A stretch of DNA of 64,000 nt from Phymatolithon calcareum (taxonomy: Eukaryota > Rhodophyta > Florideophyceae > Hapalidiales), in contig OZ345360.1 of assembly GCA_977006965.1 (NCBI GenBank), positions 372,001 through 436,000 of the forward strand. The letters are read 5' to 3'. The position numbers and the translations under genes are program-made. The notes beneath the pieces are model-generated. The model ran no database searches and had not been told where the DNA came from. It was given only the letters and a program-made list of their open reading frames with translations. Shown here piece after piece: positions 30,280 through 41,606 of this stretch. Position 1 is the stretch's first letter. Each line of letters starts with the position of its first letter.

Positions 30280-31960
30280 GTGAAGATGGTCAGTTGGTTG
30301 ACTGGGCGAAAAAGCTGAAGTTGAAGCGAGCGGAAGAGATAGTTATATAGAGTTTCGGATTTGCAATAACTTTGTACTCAACTCTTGCAAAACCATTGTG
30401 CTATGAAATTTTAATGCGCAAAAGAGGATATTGTATGGGGCAACCTCAGACACGTCGAAGCGGCATCATGAGAATTTCCACCCTGGAGAACCGGACGAGA
30501 TTCGTATAATGGACATGCACCTTCTTGGCACCGTCAAAAAGAGAAACGAAATTGAGCCATAATTGAGAAGAAAGTTGGAATGCGTACAAGCACAAAGAAA
30601 GGATCAGGTGCCCGATGTTTCTGTTTTGCAAAAAGTACATATAGGTATAGACTTGAGAAGATGTACTGGTAGAAGATGAAGCAAATGCATCTTTTCCAAC
30701 GCCGGTGCTCATCGACCAACAAGTTTTTGTCTCATCGGGATTAGATAAAAATTGTTTGCTAGATTCGAATTAACGAAAATCACGATTACTCGCGTTGACA
30801 AGCTTTGAGACCTACCTTTCCGAAGTGTGATCTCCATCTCCTGACTCAGTCCTGGATTCTGATCGCTGTCACGTATCTTGCCTTTGTCGCTTTTCGAGCG
30901 GACTAAGTGGAATGACGTCGAAAATGTGAGATTTCACTATTCTGGCAAAATTCGAAGCACCTTCCACAACAGGGACTTTCCGCATGCCGAGGATGGTGGG
31001 TGGGGGGAAGGACAAACTTAAGTAAACTCACAGTGCAGATTGTGCATTCGCATCAGAGGCCTCATTGTCGCTGACACTCCCCTGACTGATTTCTGAAGGT
31101 GATTCGGGGCAGGTTACATTTCAACGCCCAGAATCTAATGCGGTGCAGGACGTCTCCATAGATTGTCAGGCTGGCCCGAACGTGATTGGAGAAATGTAGA
31201 ACATGGTACAGACCTTCGTAGAGTCCGCTTCTCCCTCATGGCCTGCGCATGGTGTTTGCTAGATTCTGTCCGTTGAAGAGTACGGTATCTTACGGTGGGC
31301 GTTCCACAAAAACCCACGTCTGGTTCCCTGAGGGGCCTCGAGGGTGAAAATTAGTCCAAGTTCATGTGTCACGCGGGGATATGAATTTTGAGACGTTTCC
31401 AATGTCCACATCATCATGATCATCATGATGGTGCTCCCAAAGATAGAGATTATGCTAACCCTGCGAGCATGCGCAAATCGGAGATTTTGGATTTAGCTGG
31501 GGAAGACCTTCCGCCGGCAATGGAAACTCCATTAAATGGAGTTTCCATTGCCGGCGGAATAAATTTTATTATGCTCTGTTTCATCTCGCTCCTTTCAACT
31601 ATTCTGAAGCGCACCAATAGCCTGGTCTTCCAATCTCAATACGAGCATCCTTGCTCATATGTACTACCCGTGCCATGCAAACTAGCTCATCATTGATTAT
31701 CGTAACGAAAGACAAGAAGGGGCTTGCTTCTCTACAAACTGAGGGACATTTTGCAGACTGATTGACTTCCACCAGGGGAAAGTTACCTTCCCCTGCTTCC
31801 ACGGAAAGCGATATGATTTTTTCGTTGACTTCAATGATGAAAACAAAGACTTTTTGGAGAACGAGCTTCTTACAGTACAGTAGGGCGATGGCAAGGCGAT
31901 GAACATTTGCGTACTGTACCTAATCCAACAGATACAGTACTGTACTCTCACCATGATCAA
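30280..31960. other. No gene seen; contains a palindrome
   Basis: Short frames only, several with non-ATG starts. The palindrome at 31509-31559 is listed separately. A G-rich stretch (GGTGGGTGGGGGG) lies near 31000. Confidence 0.5.
31509..31559. repeat. Perfect palindrome, 25-bp arms, 1-nt centre
   Basis: The left arm TTCCGCCGGCAATGGAAACT and following bases to 31533 are exactly complementary to 31535-31559; only A at 31534 is unpaired. The arms show no mismatch. Seen directly. Confidence 0.95.
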
Positions 31961-31967
31961 AATACTG

Positions 31968-32399
31968 TTGTCGGCCGGGTGATGATAATAAATTATGACC
32001 GAAGAAGCTTCCTATGTTACAGTTCACTCTTTTCAAAAATGGACAGGAAACAACCTTTGTCAGGTGCGCACAGGCAGTGAAGAAAAGTCATAGAATTTGA
32101 AACTATGAATCAGGTATGATACATTTATTTATTACAAAAGTTTAATCAGCTCCTCACTTGTCAAGTCATGCACTTGACCTGTTTTTCCAAAATAAACAAA
32201 TTATTTTGAAAGCGAAAGTACAGACCCGTTCGTTGAGGACGACAAGTAGCTCGACTCGAAAAAATAGACTTTTTTATCGAATTTTTATGATGTTTTGCAA
32301 GTCTGTGCATAAGGAACAATCTTGTCCTGGACTAAAGCAAGGAAATTCTACCCAATAAATGCGCCTATGATAACTTCATTATCATCACCCGGCCGACAA
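31968..32399. mobile_element. MITE-like element with perfect 22-bp terminal inverted repeats, 432 bp
   Basis: The ends at 31968-31989 and 32378-32399 are exact reverse complements (outermost bases TTGTCGGCCGGGTGATGAT). The interior is AT-rich and non-coding. A second, rearranged member in the opposite orientation is at 56397-57110, so this is a dispersed family. No clear target-site duplication is visible. Size and lack of coding capacity fit a non-autonomous DNA transposon; the superfamily is not assigned. Confidence 0.85.
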
Positions 32400-34870
32400 G
32401 CGGGTTGTCGCCCATATGCGGACCTCTCCACCGGGCGACAACCCCTACTGTACCAGTCACTTGCACAGCACGCCCTCCCGTGCAGAATAATCATAATTCT
32501 CCATTCCTTTTTCATCTGCAGTTTAATCGCGCTCCATGCGAGCCCGCCTGCGGCATCACGGATGACCAATCACTCTTCTGCTGCTTCTTCGTCCAGCACT
32601 TCTGTACATATCTCTTGTCGCACGTTCGTTGCCGTTACACCGGCAATTTCTTTCCCTTGGCTTTGTTCAATCGCCTTAGAACAGACTTGGCATACCCTGT
32701 CGCTCTTTTAAACCATCTACTGCATGTTTTCTTGACTGCAGAACGCGAAGGGCATCCGCCCTGATTCTGAGTGTACTGCAGTCGGTTAAAGCTTTGGTTT
32801 TGGCACGTGTATCAGTGGTCACAGTATCAACTAGGAGTTTTCAACTTTTGCCGTTGACGCGAAGTAGTTTCTTCAAGAATCAGGGGTGCTGTTTAGTTGT
32901 GCTTGCCCGCGGCTCAAATTAGAGTCACATCTTCTCCTGCCCTCGTTGGCTTAGTGCATTAGGAGAGTGACACGGGGCAGGATACGCGACAGGACCAAAA
33001 TTGATCTCTGGGTGAAACGTCCCACTAAACTACCTGCCGGGTCCGAATGTGATTGGGACGAATCCAACTGGGTACCAGAAACACCTTCAAGCAACGGTAT
33101 ATTAACAGCTCACATTAGTCTCAACCGACCGATTGCGCTCAGATACTATGAGCATTTCCAGGATTTTCCCATACAGTAGAGATGAAGTCTCGACTCGAAA
33201 GGCTGCACAAACATATACGTACGGATAAAATTGCTCTTATTCGAACAGGTTCCACTAATTTTAGAGGCGGTTCTGACTCCCCCGCCCCAGTTACAGATAT
33301 CAAGACTTATACGTTTCGGATGCTTCTGTCTATCCCGGGTCCCAAGCCTAAGAGCCTCTGAACTGTATGTATGCAATGGAGGACGATATCCTGCGTTGGC
33401 AGTCAAAAGCGCCGAGCATCAGGAACAACTTCCACTTTTTGGCCGTTATTTATATGGGAGCATCGGTCCTCGTTTCGACAAAGGACATCACCCCCTACTT
33501 TCTCTTACCGGCTAAAGATGCGGTATTTGTCAGGACTTTCAATAATCGAAGCGCATGTCCGCAACCGCGATCTTGAAACCGACGTGAGAACAGTTGAGTG
33601 ACTCACTCGCCCAGCAACTAGGTCTTACTTCTAGGTGGAAACGATCTTAGCAAGAGGAATGGTGCCCACGGCCTTTGATGGGGAAGCTGCCTGTAGGGGA
33701 CTTCGAGTAGCTTGAGGGAGGTATCGCACAGATATTTCTGATTCTCAGTTGGAATTCAACTTCCACTTTGTTTTCGTTTCTTTTCGCTTACCTTTTATAT
33801 ACCTCCGGCGCTAGTCGTTATCAGCTTTCATAACCAATCCTGGGTTTCGAGTAGCTATCTTAATGTGGATCGTGTGCTGCTCTTGACGTCAGTGATGTTT
33901 AACTCAGTCCTCCACCGTTCTATAGATACGTGCTTGAACTCAACACGACCCGTTGACAACACCGATGATGAGTAGGGCCCTTTTGCTAGAGTCATAACAA
34001 CATATTCCTGAATTGAGAAAAAAGCAGTCCTGACGTAAGGAAAAATTCCAGTACAATAGACGCTACAGTACGCGGCCCCCTTTCTCGCTTCTGTACAGAG
34101 ACAAAAATGAGAACAATAACAGAACCAGAAGCTAGCAGGGTATACAGTATGTGATCTCTGAGAGTCGAAAACTGTTCCTTGGTATCATTAAAACGTACAC
34201 TGTACGCAGCCCGTAGCGCGGAAACTTCGATCTGCCCCGTTTCTTCAATCGATGATCACGCCAGGTGGACCCACTTCGGTTCTCTGGGCAATATTGTTGG
34301 GACTCCTTTGACTTCTCGTCTGGCTCCCTATTCAGTTACGTGTTCCCCAGTTTCACATAAGATTACAGAATTGCTTGGGCAGGGACTGTCCTGAAGCTCG
34401 GTTTTGTACAAACTAGTAACACGCTCTTTCCTATGCAGAAGGACTCCCATGCACGCTGGCCAGAAACGTGTCTTCAACAATGTTCTTACAGGGTATAGTT
34501 ACAAGCTGCACACACTCCACTTCCTGTGACCCAGATACGTGAAAAATTGGGTGCAATGAAATGGGTGAACCACGAGAGATCGTACGATTCCTGATGGATG
34601 ACAAGTTGACTGAGTTGCCAAAGAAGATGCATTGAGCATCATGCTCAATGCATCTTCTTCTATTATAGCACACCGAGAGCCGTACAAAAAGGTTCCAAAG
34701 AACTTCCTCAAAAGTGTCCTTGCCGGGTACTGTCATGAGCGGCAAACTCCTCACTTAAAACCACGACAGTTCTTAACATTCGTGATGTATGACAAGTTCG
34801 CTGTGGAGAACATCGCTTTCAATGGATCACACTAGAGTACTTAAGCAACTGGAAACACTCTCAATCACTC
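32400..34870. other. No gene seen; foldbacks only
   Basis: Directly after the MITE there is a foldback with 12-bp arms (32402-32413 and 32433-32444, GGGTTGTCGCCC). Between 33200 and 33600 short plus-strand frames occur, one with an ATG at 33367 and 69 codons, without a recognisable domain. Near 34440-34740 two diverged direct copies of a short protein-like unit are broken by stops. No gene is supported. Confidence 0.45.
34621..34659. repeat. Perfect palindrome, 19-bp arms, 1-nt centre
   Basis: AAGAAGATGCATTGAGCAT at 34621-34639 pairs exactly with 34641-34659 around C at 34640. It lies between two diverged copies of a short coding-like unit. Confidence 0.95.
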
Positions 34871-34877
34871 CACCGAG

Positions 34878-35628
34878 ATGCCTTACCTCATCACTCGTAA
34901 AACCGTGGAATCTCGGTACCGAAGCGTTCAGGGGTACGTGCCGGCTACGATGACAGCACCGACCGCCGGTACAGATGTCGATCATCCACGTGCCGGCGAC
35001 GGCAATAAGGACGCCGAACAAGCTGGTTCGGCGAAGAAACACCGCAGTATCGCTGCGAACATGGATTTACAAGACGTCGCTCGGATTCGAAGGGTACAAA
35101 AATGCAGTCGCAAGATAGGGGCAACGGCGATGACATCGTCCGCTGCTGCCGGCATTCAGACCGGCATGGCTGACCGCAATAAGCTGGTGAGCGTCATGGA
35201 GGAACACTGGAAGGCGCTTGGAACACTTCGCCCATTTGCTTTCAGTGTACTTAAACGTGCTCGCAGACGACAATGCTGGTGAACTTTCGCATAGCTTCAT
35301 TGCGTAGCATTGGTTTATATTTATACTCTTCCTCCGCTTCGCCAAGCGAAGAGTACACGCTGATGCCCACTCAAAATGGATGGACGACAATTTTGAGCCG
35401 GTACGAAGGCGCTTTGAAAACTATGTCGAAGAAAACCAGGCCTCGGAGTCAGTCATCGACTCGTTTTCGCACTTCCTACAACGCTTCATGACAAATGGAA
35501 TTCCAACTCAAATCTTAACTGCGTTTAAACGACACTTGTCCGCCAACATAAGACGTCGTTCTCTTTCCTCCTTTAAGTCGATCTGCGGCCAGAAAGCACG
35601 TCGATTCCGAAAACTTGGATACATTTAA
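34878..35628 (+). pseudogene. Uncharacterised gene, probably broken or with an unsolved intron
   Basis: An ATG at 34878 opens 134 codons, ending at 35282. A second plus-strand frame, best read from about 35347 (VHADAHSKWMDDNF and on), is open to 35628 and continues in the same style: basic, helical, with EPVRRRFENYVEENQASESV and HFLQRFMTNGIPTQIL. Between the two lies about 65 nt with stops and a small foldback (CGCTTCGCCAAGCGAAG). A GT at 35279 could be a donor but no convincing acceptor restores the frame. No family is recognised. The second ORF also has its own ATG at 35380 (82 codons). Confidence 0.35.
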
Positions 35629-35725
35629 CAGCAATGTGGAGAAGACCAGCTAAGTCGTGCATGCCTGCTGCGCAACGTCCGACGATAATTTGTTCTCTTT
35701 AGTTTGAAAACTGTTATATCGGTGG

Positions 35726-36796
35726 TCAAAATCTCGAGCGCAGGTATGCAACAACCAGCAGTGGAATACCTGCAAGCACCACAAGCACGACCAACGCAGA
35801 AGCCGCACCCTGACCGCTTGCCTCCTTCGTAGCGTTCCCGGTAGCTTTCGTGCCATCTTCACTGACGCCATCACCGCCCCGCACAACGGTTGCATACCGC
35901 TTCTCAGACATGGCTGCAATGTCAGGGATGACAAAGTCCGTGCTGCGAAACCCTACAACGCCATCCCCCATGCCATCGCTCACCCTTAATTTCTCCATAG
36001 CATCAAACCCAGCGCTGAGCCTCTTCGCCGTTCGCTTCACCTCCGTAAACCGATTCAGTCGTATCAATTCAGTATACATCTGCCTCGCCTCCGACCGCCT
36101 TCCTGTCTCCTCATATGCCAGTGCGAGCGCAAGGCGTATCTCCCCACCGCGACGCGACCGCACCGTTGCGAAATCCATCACATCGCGTAACACTTGAGCA
36201 GCCTCAAACGCTTGTCCGGCTGCCATTGCAGTCTTCGCCTTGTGCAATGCATCCTCAATTTCCTCAGCATGCTCTGCTTCGCGCTCCGCCTCCGCAACGG
36301 AGCCGCCGAGATACTGGGCCAGTTTTTGCTTGATGCGAGCATCTTTCTCGCGCTCCTCTACAGACTGCTTTTTGTCGCCGCCTAGCGGAAGCTTGCGCCC
36401 CCCGCCGTACGCACGTGATATGTTGTCTGGACGTGGAAACACGCCCCAGGTAGACACCCGTGGTCGATACTCACCCGGACCGTCCGTTGTTTTGTTGGTT
36501 GGAGCAGTACCGAAAAATGCCTCGCCCTCTTCGATATCGCTCGCAAATAATGCCTCTTCTATCCCAACGTTCGCGGGGTCAGTGCCCTCTCTGGCCTTGG
36601 CCTGGGATTGGAGCTTCTTTTGGCGGCGGAGCTGGTCAATCTTTGCCGCGATTTCTGCCTCGCGTTCTGAGCGTGACGGCTTTTTTCCGCCCGTCGGCGT
36701 CTGCGAGCAGGTTGGTGTTGCTCTGTAGCATGTAGCTCGTATGTCAAATTGGGAATGCAATGCGCTGCCAACGCAGAATGCAACTGTTGCAGCCAT
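35726..36796 (-). CDS. Plastid-type TPR-like protein with C-terminal membrane anchor, 356 aa
   Basis: The ATG at 36796 is followed by a presequence-like start (MAATVAFCVGSALHSQF). A charged helical region with KPSRSEREAEIAAKIDQLRRQKKL precedes a Gly/Pro linker. Residues 185-260 look like two TPR-type helix pairs (DALHKAKTAMAAGQAFEAA, then RLALALAYEETGRRSEARQMY). The protein ends in a hydrophobic helix (ALVVLVVLAGIPLLVVAYL) and RSRF. The layout resembles plant and algal chloroplast TPR proteins of unknown role, which is a family-level guess. It would be anchored by its C terminus, probably in a plastid membrane. Confidence 0.6.
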   Translation of the reverse strand: MAATVAFCVGSALHSQFDIRATCYRATPTCSQTPTGGKKPSRSEREAEIAAKIDQLRRQKKLQSQAKAREGTDPANVGIEEALFASDIEEGEAFFGTAPTNKTTDGPGEYRPRVSTWGVFPRPDNISRAYGGGRKLPLGGDKKQSVEEREKDARIKQKLAQYLGGSVAEAEREAEHAEEIEDALHKAKTAMAAGQAFEAAQVLRDVMDFATVRSRRGGEIRLALALAYEETGRRSEARQMYTELIRLNRFTEVKRTAKRLSAGFDAMEKLRVSDGMGDGVVGFRSTDFVIPDIAAMSEKRYATVVRGGDGVSEDGTKATGNATKEASGQGAASALVVLVVLAGIPLLVVAYLRSRF

Positions 36797-37114
36797 GTGA
36801 AGATGTGCAGGAGTGAACTCGTTGATGCCCGTTGGGTGTCTGTACAGTACGTAAGGAACTGTTTAAAGTTCAGAAATACCAAGAAGAAAGTTGAAGATCA
36901 CATCGCGGCGAACTCTGCTGTATTATAGACGATGACCGGACGGCAGTGAGCGGACGACCCCAACCGCAAATTTTGCAGTCCGGGTACTGTACTGTAATGC
37001 TTGTGGACGTTAGTCGCTCGAATCGCTCATACTGTACTGCACAGTGTACAGTACTCAGTGCCTCCCGATGCCCTAATTCCTCGTCCCGCATAAGTTGAAC
37101 AATGAAGAGCCTCT

Positions 37115-38004
37115 GAACGCTAATGACGGGTATCGCCTCGTGAAACTCATTAAGCTATGCAGACAGACACTTGTCAATGTCCGAGAGTTCCCTGGCTTTG
37201 ACATGATTCCAGTCCGTACGCTCTTGACCAAATTTGGGCAGTAGCCGGAGTCCTTTGTAACTTTACTCAAAAGTACTGGCGTGTATCATGTGAAGAAATT
37301 GGTGGATTGTGTGCTTCAACTTTCACACGAAGGACGTCTTGAAAAGAAACGCCACACGCCGCAGGAGGGCTTCCAAAAACCCAAGAAAGCATCGCCGAAA
37401 TGTTTTAACGCTAGTACAGGCAGGGAAAACGCGAGCGTATGCAAAGATTGTCCACGAGACTTTGTCGTAAATGACGACGGAGCTTTTGAGTCCGTTGAGG
37501 CGACAGAAGATATTCGCTCGTTTCCGTGCTGGGAAATGAGCGATCCATCGCAAGTCGACATCACTTCCGTCGACGAAGAGCAAGTTGATCTACGACGCCT
37601 GAAGAGGAAAAATAAGAGGCAGAAGAAGAAGGTGCCGTGCGGCCGCTCCTGAGTTGTGTTTTTCGGAGATGCCCAGTGCAAGTTCGGAAAACCAGGGCCT
37701 GGGCCGCGGAAGAAGCTGATTCGGGCTTCGGCCATAGTGCCCTGTGGTGCTGATTGACGAGTACCGGACGTCCGCACGTTGCCATGGATGCGGGCGGCTG
37801 TGCAGAGGGGTGAAGGTTATCCCATGTTGTGCTGCACAAACAGTCAAACGGGTAAGAACCCCTGCATTGTGGGCAACATTGATAGACATTAATGCAGCGC
37901 GCAACATAGAAACATGTGGTGTTCACATGCTTCTGAACAGGAGCGTCCGACGTGTCTTCCTTTTCATTTTTCTGTTATTAGCTGGCATACATAAGTATAC
38001 GTAG
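37115..38004 (+). pseudogene. Broken Fanzor/TnpB-type nuclease, C-terminal part
   Basis: Fanzors are eukaryotic relatives of TnpB, RNA-guided RuvC nucleases carried by transposons. From about 37115 the plus strand keeps one frame apart from a TAG near 37242 and a TGA at 37650-37652. After the TGA, still in frame, comes VVFFGDAQCKFGKPGPGPRK, typical of the Fanzor1/TnpB stretch between RuvC II and the zinc ribbon. A frameshift near 37740 leads to VLIDEYRTSARCHGCG and, about 40 codons later, DINAARNI, the RuvC III signature. The first zinc-ribbon pair (CHGC) is kept, the second pair looks lost. Two stops, one shift and no recognisable RuvC I show it is dead. No transposon ends were found. Confidence 0.75.
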
Positions 38005-38092
38005 TACCACCTCTACTGTGTTCATACGCGTTCCTCCTTAACTCTTGTTTACAAGGGGAGGAACACTGTTGCCTTTACCAGGCAATAAACAG

Positions 38093-39862
38093 CTACCGTC
38101 TTCTTTCTAAAACGTGCTTACTTCGTGACCCGAATTGAATTGCTCTCTTCGATCTTGTCGTGGCTTCGCGACTCAGGCCAAGTTTGTCCGCCGCTCGCCG
38201 TAGAAGATGTTTGTCTCCGACACCGTCCGGTCGCGACAAGTCGCAAACGTGGTCTGTCACTGGAAGCCCAGTTACAAAATCGATGACATCTTCATCCAAA
38301 AATGGATGCCGAAGTTCTCGGCCACTGTCAGAGACAATGCGATCATCGCGCCCCAAATTTCGGTACCAAAGACGACTTAGATCTGTGTCCATTTCGCGCA
38401 AAACCCCTGCTTCACCTTCGCGACGGAACGTAGTTCTATGTCTTCCTTTGTAACCGCCCATCAACTCATCCGCGCCTAGCCCGCTAAACATTACTTTGGC
38501 GGAACTAGTCACAGTCCCTGTGATATTAGGATCGCTTTCGCCACCCGCGTAATGCGCAGATCGTCCACGAGCCCGTCCTGCAAACCAGAGCGCTGTTCCG
38601 ATTGAATCATCCATCAATTGATCACATGGGTACGTCAGGGGCCGCACGTGCTCTTTCAAGGCATGGTCAGCTTCAGAGGGCGGAACGTCAACATAAATCA
38701 ATCTTATTAGACGGCCTGGTGTTGCCAATCTCCGCAGCTCCAAAAATGCAACGTCAGCATTTGTTCGATCTGGACAAGACGGAACATCTTCCTCGTTCCC
38801 GAACGCGACGTTAATAAGGTCCAATCCTTGGTTAGCGCCCATGGTTTTGTCCAACATCAATGCCAGGAACAGCGAATCGATTCCACCAGAAAACATGACG
38901 GCGAAACGAGGTCCGTTCTCTTCACTTGCTCTTGAGGTAAGCGTCAATCTCCTTTCAATGCTCCTTTTGAAAACAGTCAAAAACAGTTCTGCCGAAGAGT
39001 CGCTTGATAAAGGAATCAGTTCCCGCCTTTCAGTTTTCAAACTGCGCAGCCACCTTTCTGGAAGAAATGACACATTTCGTGGGTCTCGCTCCAGCTGTAC
39101 TACTTTGCCTGCACGTCCCTTTCTTTCTTCTACTCCATTTTGAGCCTTTACCGCGTGAGAGGAAAGCACTCTTGCCCGTCGGTTAATCACACCGAACGTG
39201 CTACCGCCCTGGTTCAAATCCAAGAAGAACATTCCCGCCGGTGGTACCTCGACAACGCCATGACTGTCAGTTGCAGGAATTGCAGAACAAATTGCAAGTT
39301 CCCCAAAGCCGCCAATTCTCATCAGTAAGGAACGGCGTCCTAGTGAATCGCGTCCAAAGTACAATCGCCTTGAACTGTGATGCCAATATAGTATGCTCCA
39401 TGGACCTCGAATGTTGTCGAGAAGCTTCAAAATGTTCTCCCCACTTCCATTGGTGGCCTGCAGCTTGCGTAGCAGAAACGACGTATCGCAGCAATCATCG
39501 TTTTGAAGCTCGCTGTCGCAATCGAAAGAACAGTCGTACACTTCCCCATTGAACAGCAACGCATTCTCACCATCGCATGCTGGCTGAGCAACAGGCTCTC
39601 GTCCCCGGAGAGCAAGGACAGCTCCAAACAGTGTGATGCCTCTCCCAGATCCCAAGCTTATGGTCTTAGTTTTCTGAGCATCTGGACCGCGACGGGCGAG
39701 TACGGCCATCAGGGATTCCACTTTTCGCGGATCATTCTTCACGCAATTCGTATTCCTCAGGCGATCAAGAACAGTGGCTGATTGCTGAGAACCAGTCCAA
39801 AATGGCCAGTCTGGCCATGAAAGTTCCTTGTCAGATTCCACCACAGCTGCTATTCCGCACAT
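38093..39862 (-). CDS. ASNSD1: Asparagine synthetase domain-containing protein 1, 589 aa
   Basis: The protein starts MCGIAAV, so Cys2 is placed as in class II glutamine amidotransferases, and RGPDAQ and FNGEVYD follow near residues 58 and 104. The synthetase half carries the PP-loop SGGIDS at 325-330. Later blocks GLGADELMGGYKGRH and ELRHPFLDEDVIDF match the asparagine synthetase fold. Length, low overall similarity to true AsnB and the long linker fit ASNSD1. Catalytic activity of the family is not established; it may not make asparagine. ATG at 39862 is chosen because it restores Cys2; the frame runs on to 39874 without ATG. A broken copy of the 3' half lies at 21680-22435. Confidence 0.88.
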   Translation of the reverse strand: MCGIAAVVESDKELSWPDWPFWTGSQQSATVLDRLRNTNCVKNDPRKVESLMAVLARRGPDAQKTKTISLGSGRGITLFGAVLALRGREPVAQPACDGENALLFNGEVYDCSFDCDSELQNDDCCDTSFLLRKLQATNGSGENILKLLDNIRGPWSILYWHHSSRRLYFGRDSLGRRSLLMRIGGFGELAICSAIPATDSHGVVEVPPAGMFFLDLNQGGSTFGVINRRARVLSSHAVKAQNGVEERKGRAGKVVQLERDPRNVSFLPERWLRSLKTERRELIPLSSDSSAELFLTVFKRSIERRLTLTSRASEENGPRFAVMFSGGIDSLFLALMLDKTMGANQGLDLINVAFGNEEDVPSCPDRTNADVAFLELRRLATPGRLIRLIYVDVPPSEADHALKEHVRPLTYPCDQLMDDSIGTALWFAGRARGRSAHYAGGESDPNITGTVTSSAKVMFSGLGADELMGGYKGRHRTTFRREGEAGVLREMDTDLSRLWYRNLGRDDRIVSDSGRELRHPFLDEDVIDFVTGLPVTDHVCDLSRPDGVGDKHLLRRAADKLGLSREATTRSKRAIQFGSRSKHVLERRR

Positions 39863-40022
39863 TCTTGTGTGCAAGTCACGCAGGGGTGAACATTCAACTG
39901 TGCCAGATCAATTTCCGCGGTCCATTTCCAGATCCTGTCGGCCAACCATATATGACAACCGGGTTTCGAACGACAAAATGTGTGAGGCAAAATTTTCCGT
40001 TCTAACTTCGAGCGATAGCTGT

Positions 40023-41606
40023 TTACTCAATACCAGGAGGTCCGGTACGTGAGCGATGACGTTTAGAAGTCATTTCCATAACTTGTTCGTAAGTTAGAAC
40101 ATCGTACAGCACAACTCTTGTGTCTACATTTCCAATGCGAACAGGATGCTTTCGCCGAGCACGCATTCGCAAACTTCTTGTCACGCTGACGTCGCCGCTA
40201 AGAAGTACTGCAGTAGATCCAGCGCAAAATTGTCGAAGAAAATCGCCCATATCTCGCCACGCCTCGTCCTCTTCCCTCAGCCTCCGGCCCCAAGGAGGAT
40301 TGGAAATAACAAGAGTAGGAGCACTGGGGACGGTGAAATCGCAAATGTCTTGATTGTGCACTTGTATATAATTGGCAAGCCCAGCATTTCTAATGCCTTG
40401 ACGCGCCAAAGAAATTGCGCCTTTGTTGACATCATTGCCAATGAGATTCACAATTCTATGTTGACAATCTCTTGCAATGAGTTCCGCTTCATTTAGAATA
40501 CTTCTGAAGAGTGTTGTATCGAAATCATCCCATCTCTCAAATGCAAACTCTTTCCTGAACAGTCCCACGGCGACTTGCTTAACACAAAGAGCAGCCTCAA
40601 TTAGTATAGTTGCTGACCCGCACATAGGGTCAATTATAGTTAGTTCTTGTGTAGAAGAATTGTGTCCTGAACTTGTCGTGTTTTCAAAAGTGCCATCCGG
40701 TTGGAGCCCGGCAATGTAGTTCATTCCAGCAGAGACGCACTCATTGAGGGATGACCGATGCATCGGGATTGCATCTCGATACCCCCTTTTATGCAAAGAT
40801 GCGCCAGCCATGTCTCGGTAGATTGTAACGGCGCAATCATGAACGACAATGAATAAAGGCAGGTCCGCAGTAGCATGTGCTTCTGGCCTTGGTGGTTTAT
40901 CAAAACCAGCATCGCGCATTGCATCACAAATCGCATCTTTGGCTCGAACTTGAACCAATGTTTCGGTGAGAACCGGTTCTCGGTTGTCGAAACGAGAATA
41001 TTTTTCTTCCCGAGAACGCCACGATTGTTCCCGTTTCCGTCTTGTCGATTGGCGATTTTCCGTATCGGAGAGGCGCACCTTCACGCTGAAAGACGATCTG
41101 TCCCCGAGAATAGACGCCCAGTCGACAGAATCTCGCACGAAACGGTAAATATCCTCACCTTCCAAATGGTCTTTCCTGTTCTCCGAACGAAGTGCAAAAT
41201 CGGAGTGCGCGACTTCGTGCAGCACCCGTATGGCGGTGCGTAGCCAGAGACATGCGCGCATTCCAGTTTCAAACGATGTGCCACAGAAGCGAACACCCGA
41301 TGATGCGACATCGAGAACCGAGCCGTTCACGTTCTTGCTCTGTATTTCTTGCGCCAAATATTCGCCCAAGCCGCGAGGACATGTGGCGAAGAAAACTGGT
41401 TCTTTTGGCGAGACGCCGTTCTGATATTCTTCTGCCACGCGCGGTTGCGATTGGAACGCCGGCTGGAAAGCAGACATTCGGCATTCCACAACGCGTGGAG
41501 AGGTTGTCCGAGAGCGCTTTCTAGATATCGCATGGCTTCTGAGATGGAACGAAGAAAAAGGCCGCACAGTTGGCGCGCAAAACGCTTGGTGCCCTTCTGA
41601 AGTCAT
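40023..41606 (-). CDS. THUMP-domain RNA (guanine-N2) methyltransferase, RlmL type, 527 aa
   Basis: The family adds N2-methylguanosine to rRNA. After a basic N-terminal extension (RPFSSFHLRSHAISRKRSRT), likely an organelle presequence, comes FFATCPRGLGEYLAQEI, the classic start of the RlmL ferredoxin-like region. The THUMP domain follows (to about residue 220, with an inserted Arg/Glu-rich segment near RRKREQSWRSREEKYSRF). The SAM domain has LHKRGYRDAIPMHRSSLNE, the motif I block IDPMCGSATILIEAAL, GNDVNKGAISLARQGIRNAG and the catalytic NPPWG. All are in RlmL order. No RlmK-like second half is fused. The gene is in tandem with ASNSD1, 160 nt apart. Plastid or mitochondrial ribosomes are the probable target. 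Confidence 0.88.
   Translation of the reverse strand: MTSEGHQAFCAPTVRPFSSFHLRSHAISRKRSRTTSPRVVECRMSAFQPAFQSQPRVAEEYQNGVSPKEPVFFATCPRGLGEYLAQEIQSKNVNGSVLDVASSGVRFCGTSFETGMRACLWLRTAIRVLHEVAHSDFALRSENRKDHLEGEDIYRFVRDSVDWASILGDRSSFSVKVRLSDTENRQSTRRKREQSWRSREEKYSRFDNREPVLTETLVQVRAKDAICDAMRDAGFDKPPRPEAHATADLPLFIVVHDCAVTIYRDMAGASLHKRGYRDAIPMHRSSLNECVSAGMNYIAGLQPDGTFENTTSSGHNSSTQELTIIDPMCGSATILIEAALCVKQVAVGLFRKEFAFERWDDFDTTLFRSILNEAELIARDCQHRIVNLIGNDVNKGAISLARQGIRNAGLANYIQVHNQDICDFTVPSAPTLVISNPPWGRRLREEDEAWRDMGDFLRQFCAGSTAVLLSGDVSVTRSLRMRARRKHPVRIGNVDTRVVLYDVLTYEQVMEMTSKRHRSRTGPPGIE

Noticed and set aside
39205-39230. tRNA T-arm-like string (GGTTCAAATCC)
   Set aside because: It lies inside the ASNSD1 coding region and no acceptor stem or anticodon arm can be folded around it. 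No tRNA was found anywhere in the window.
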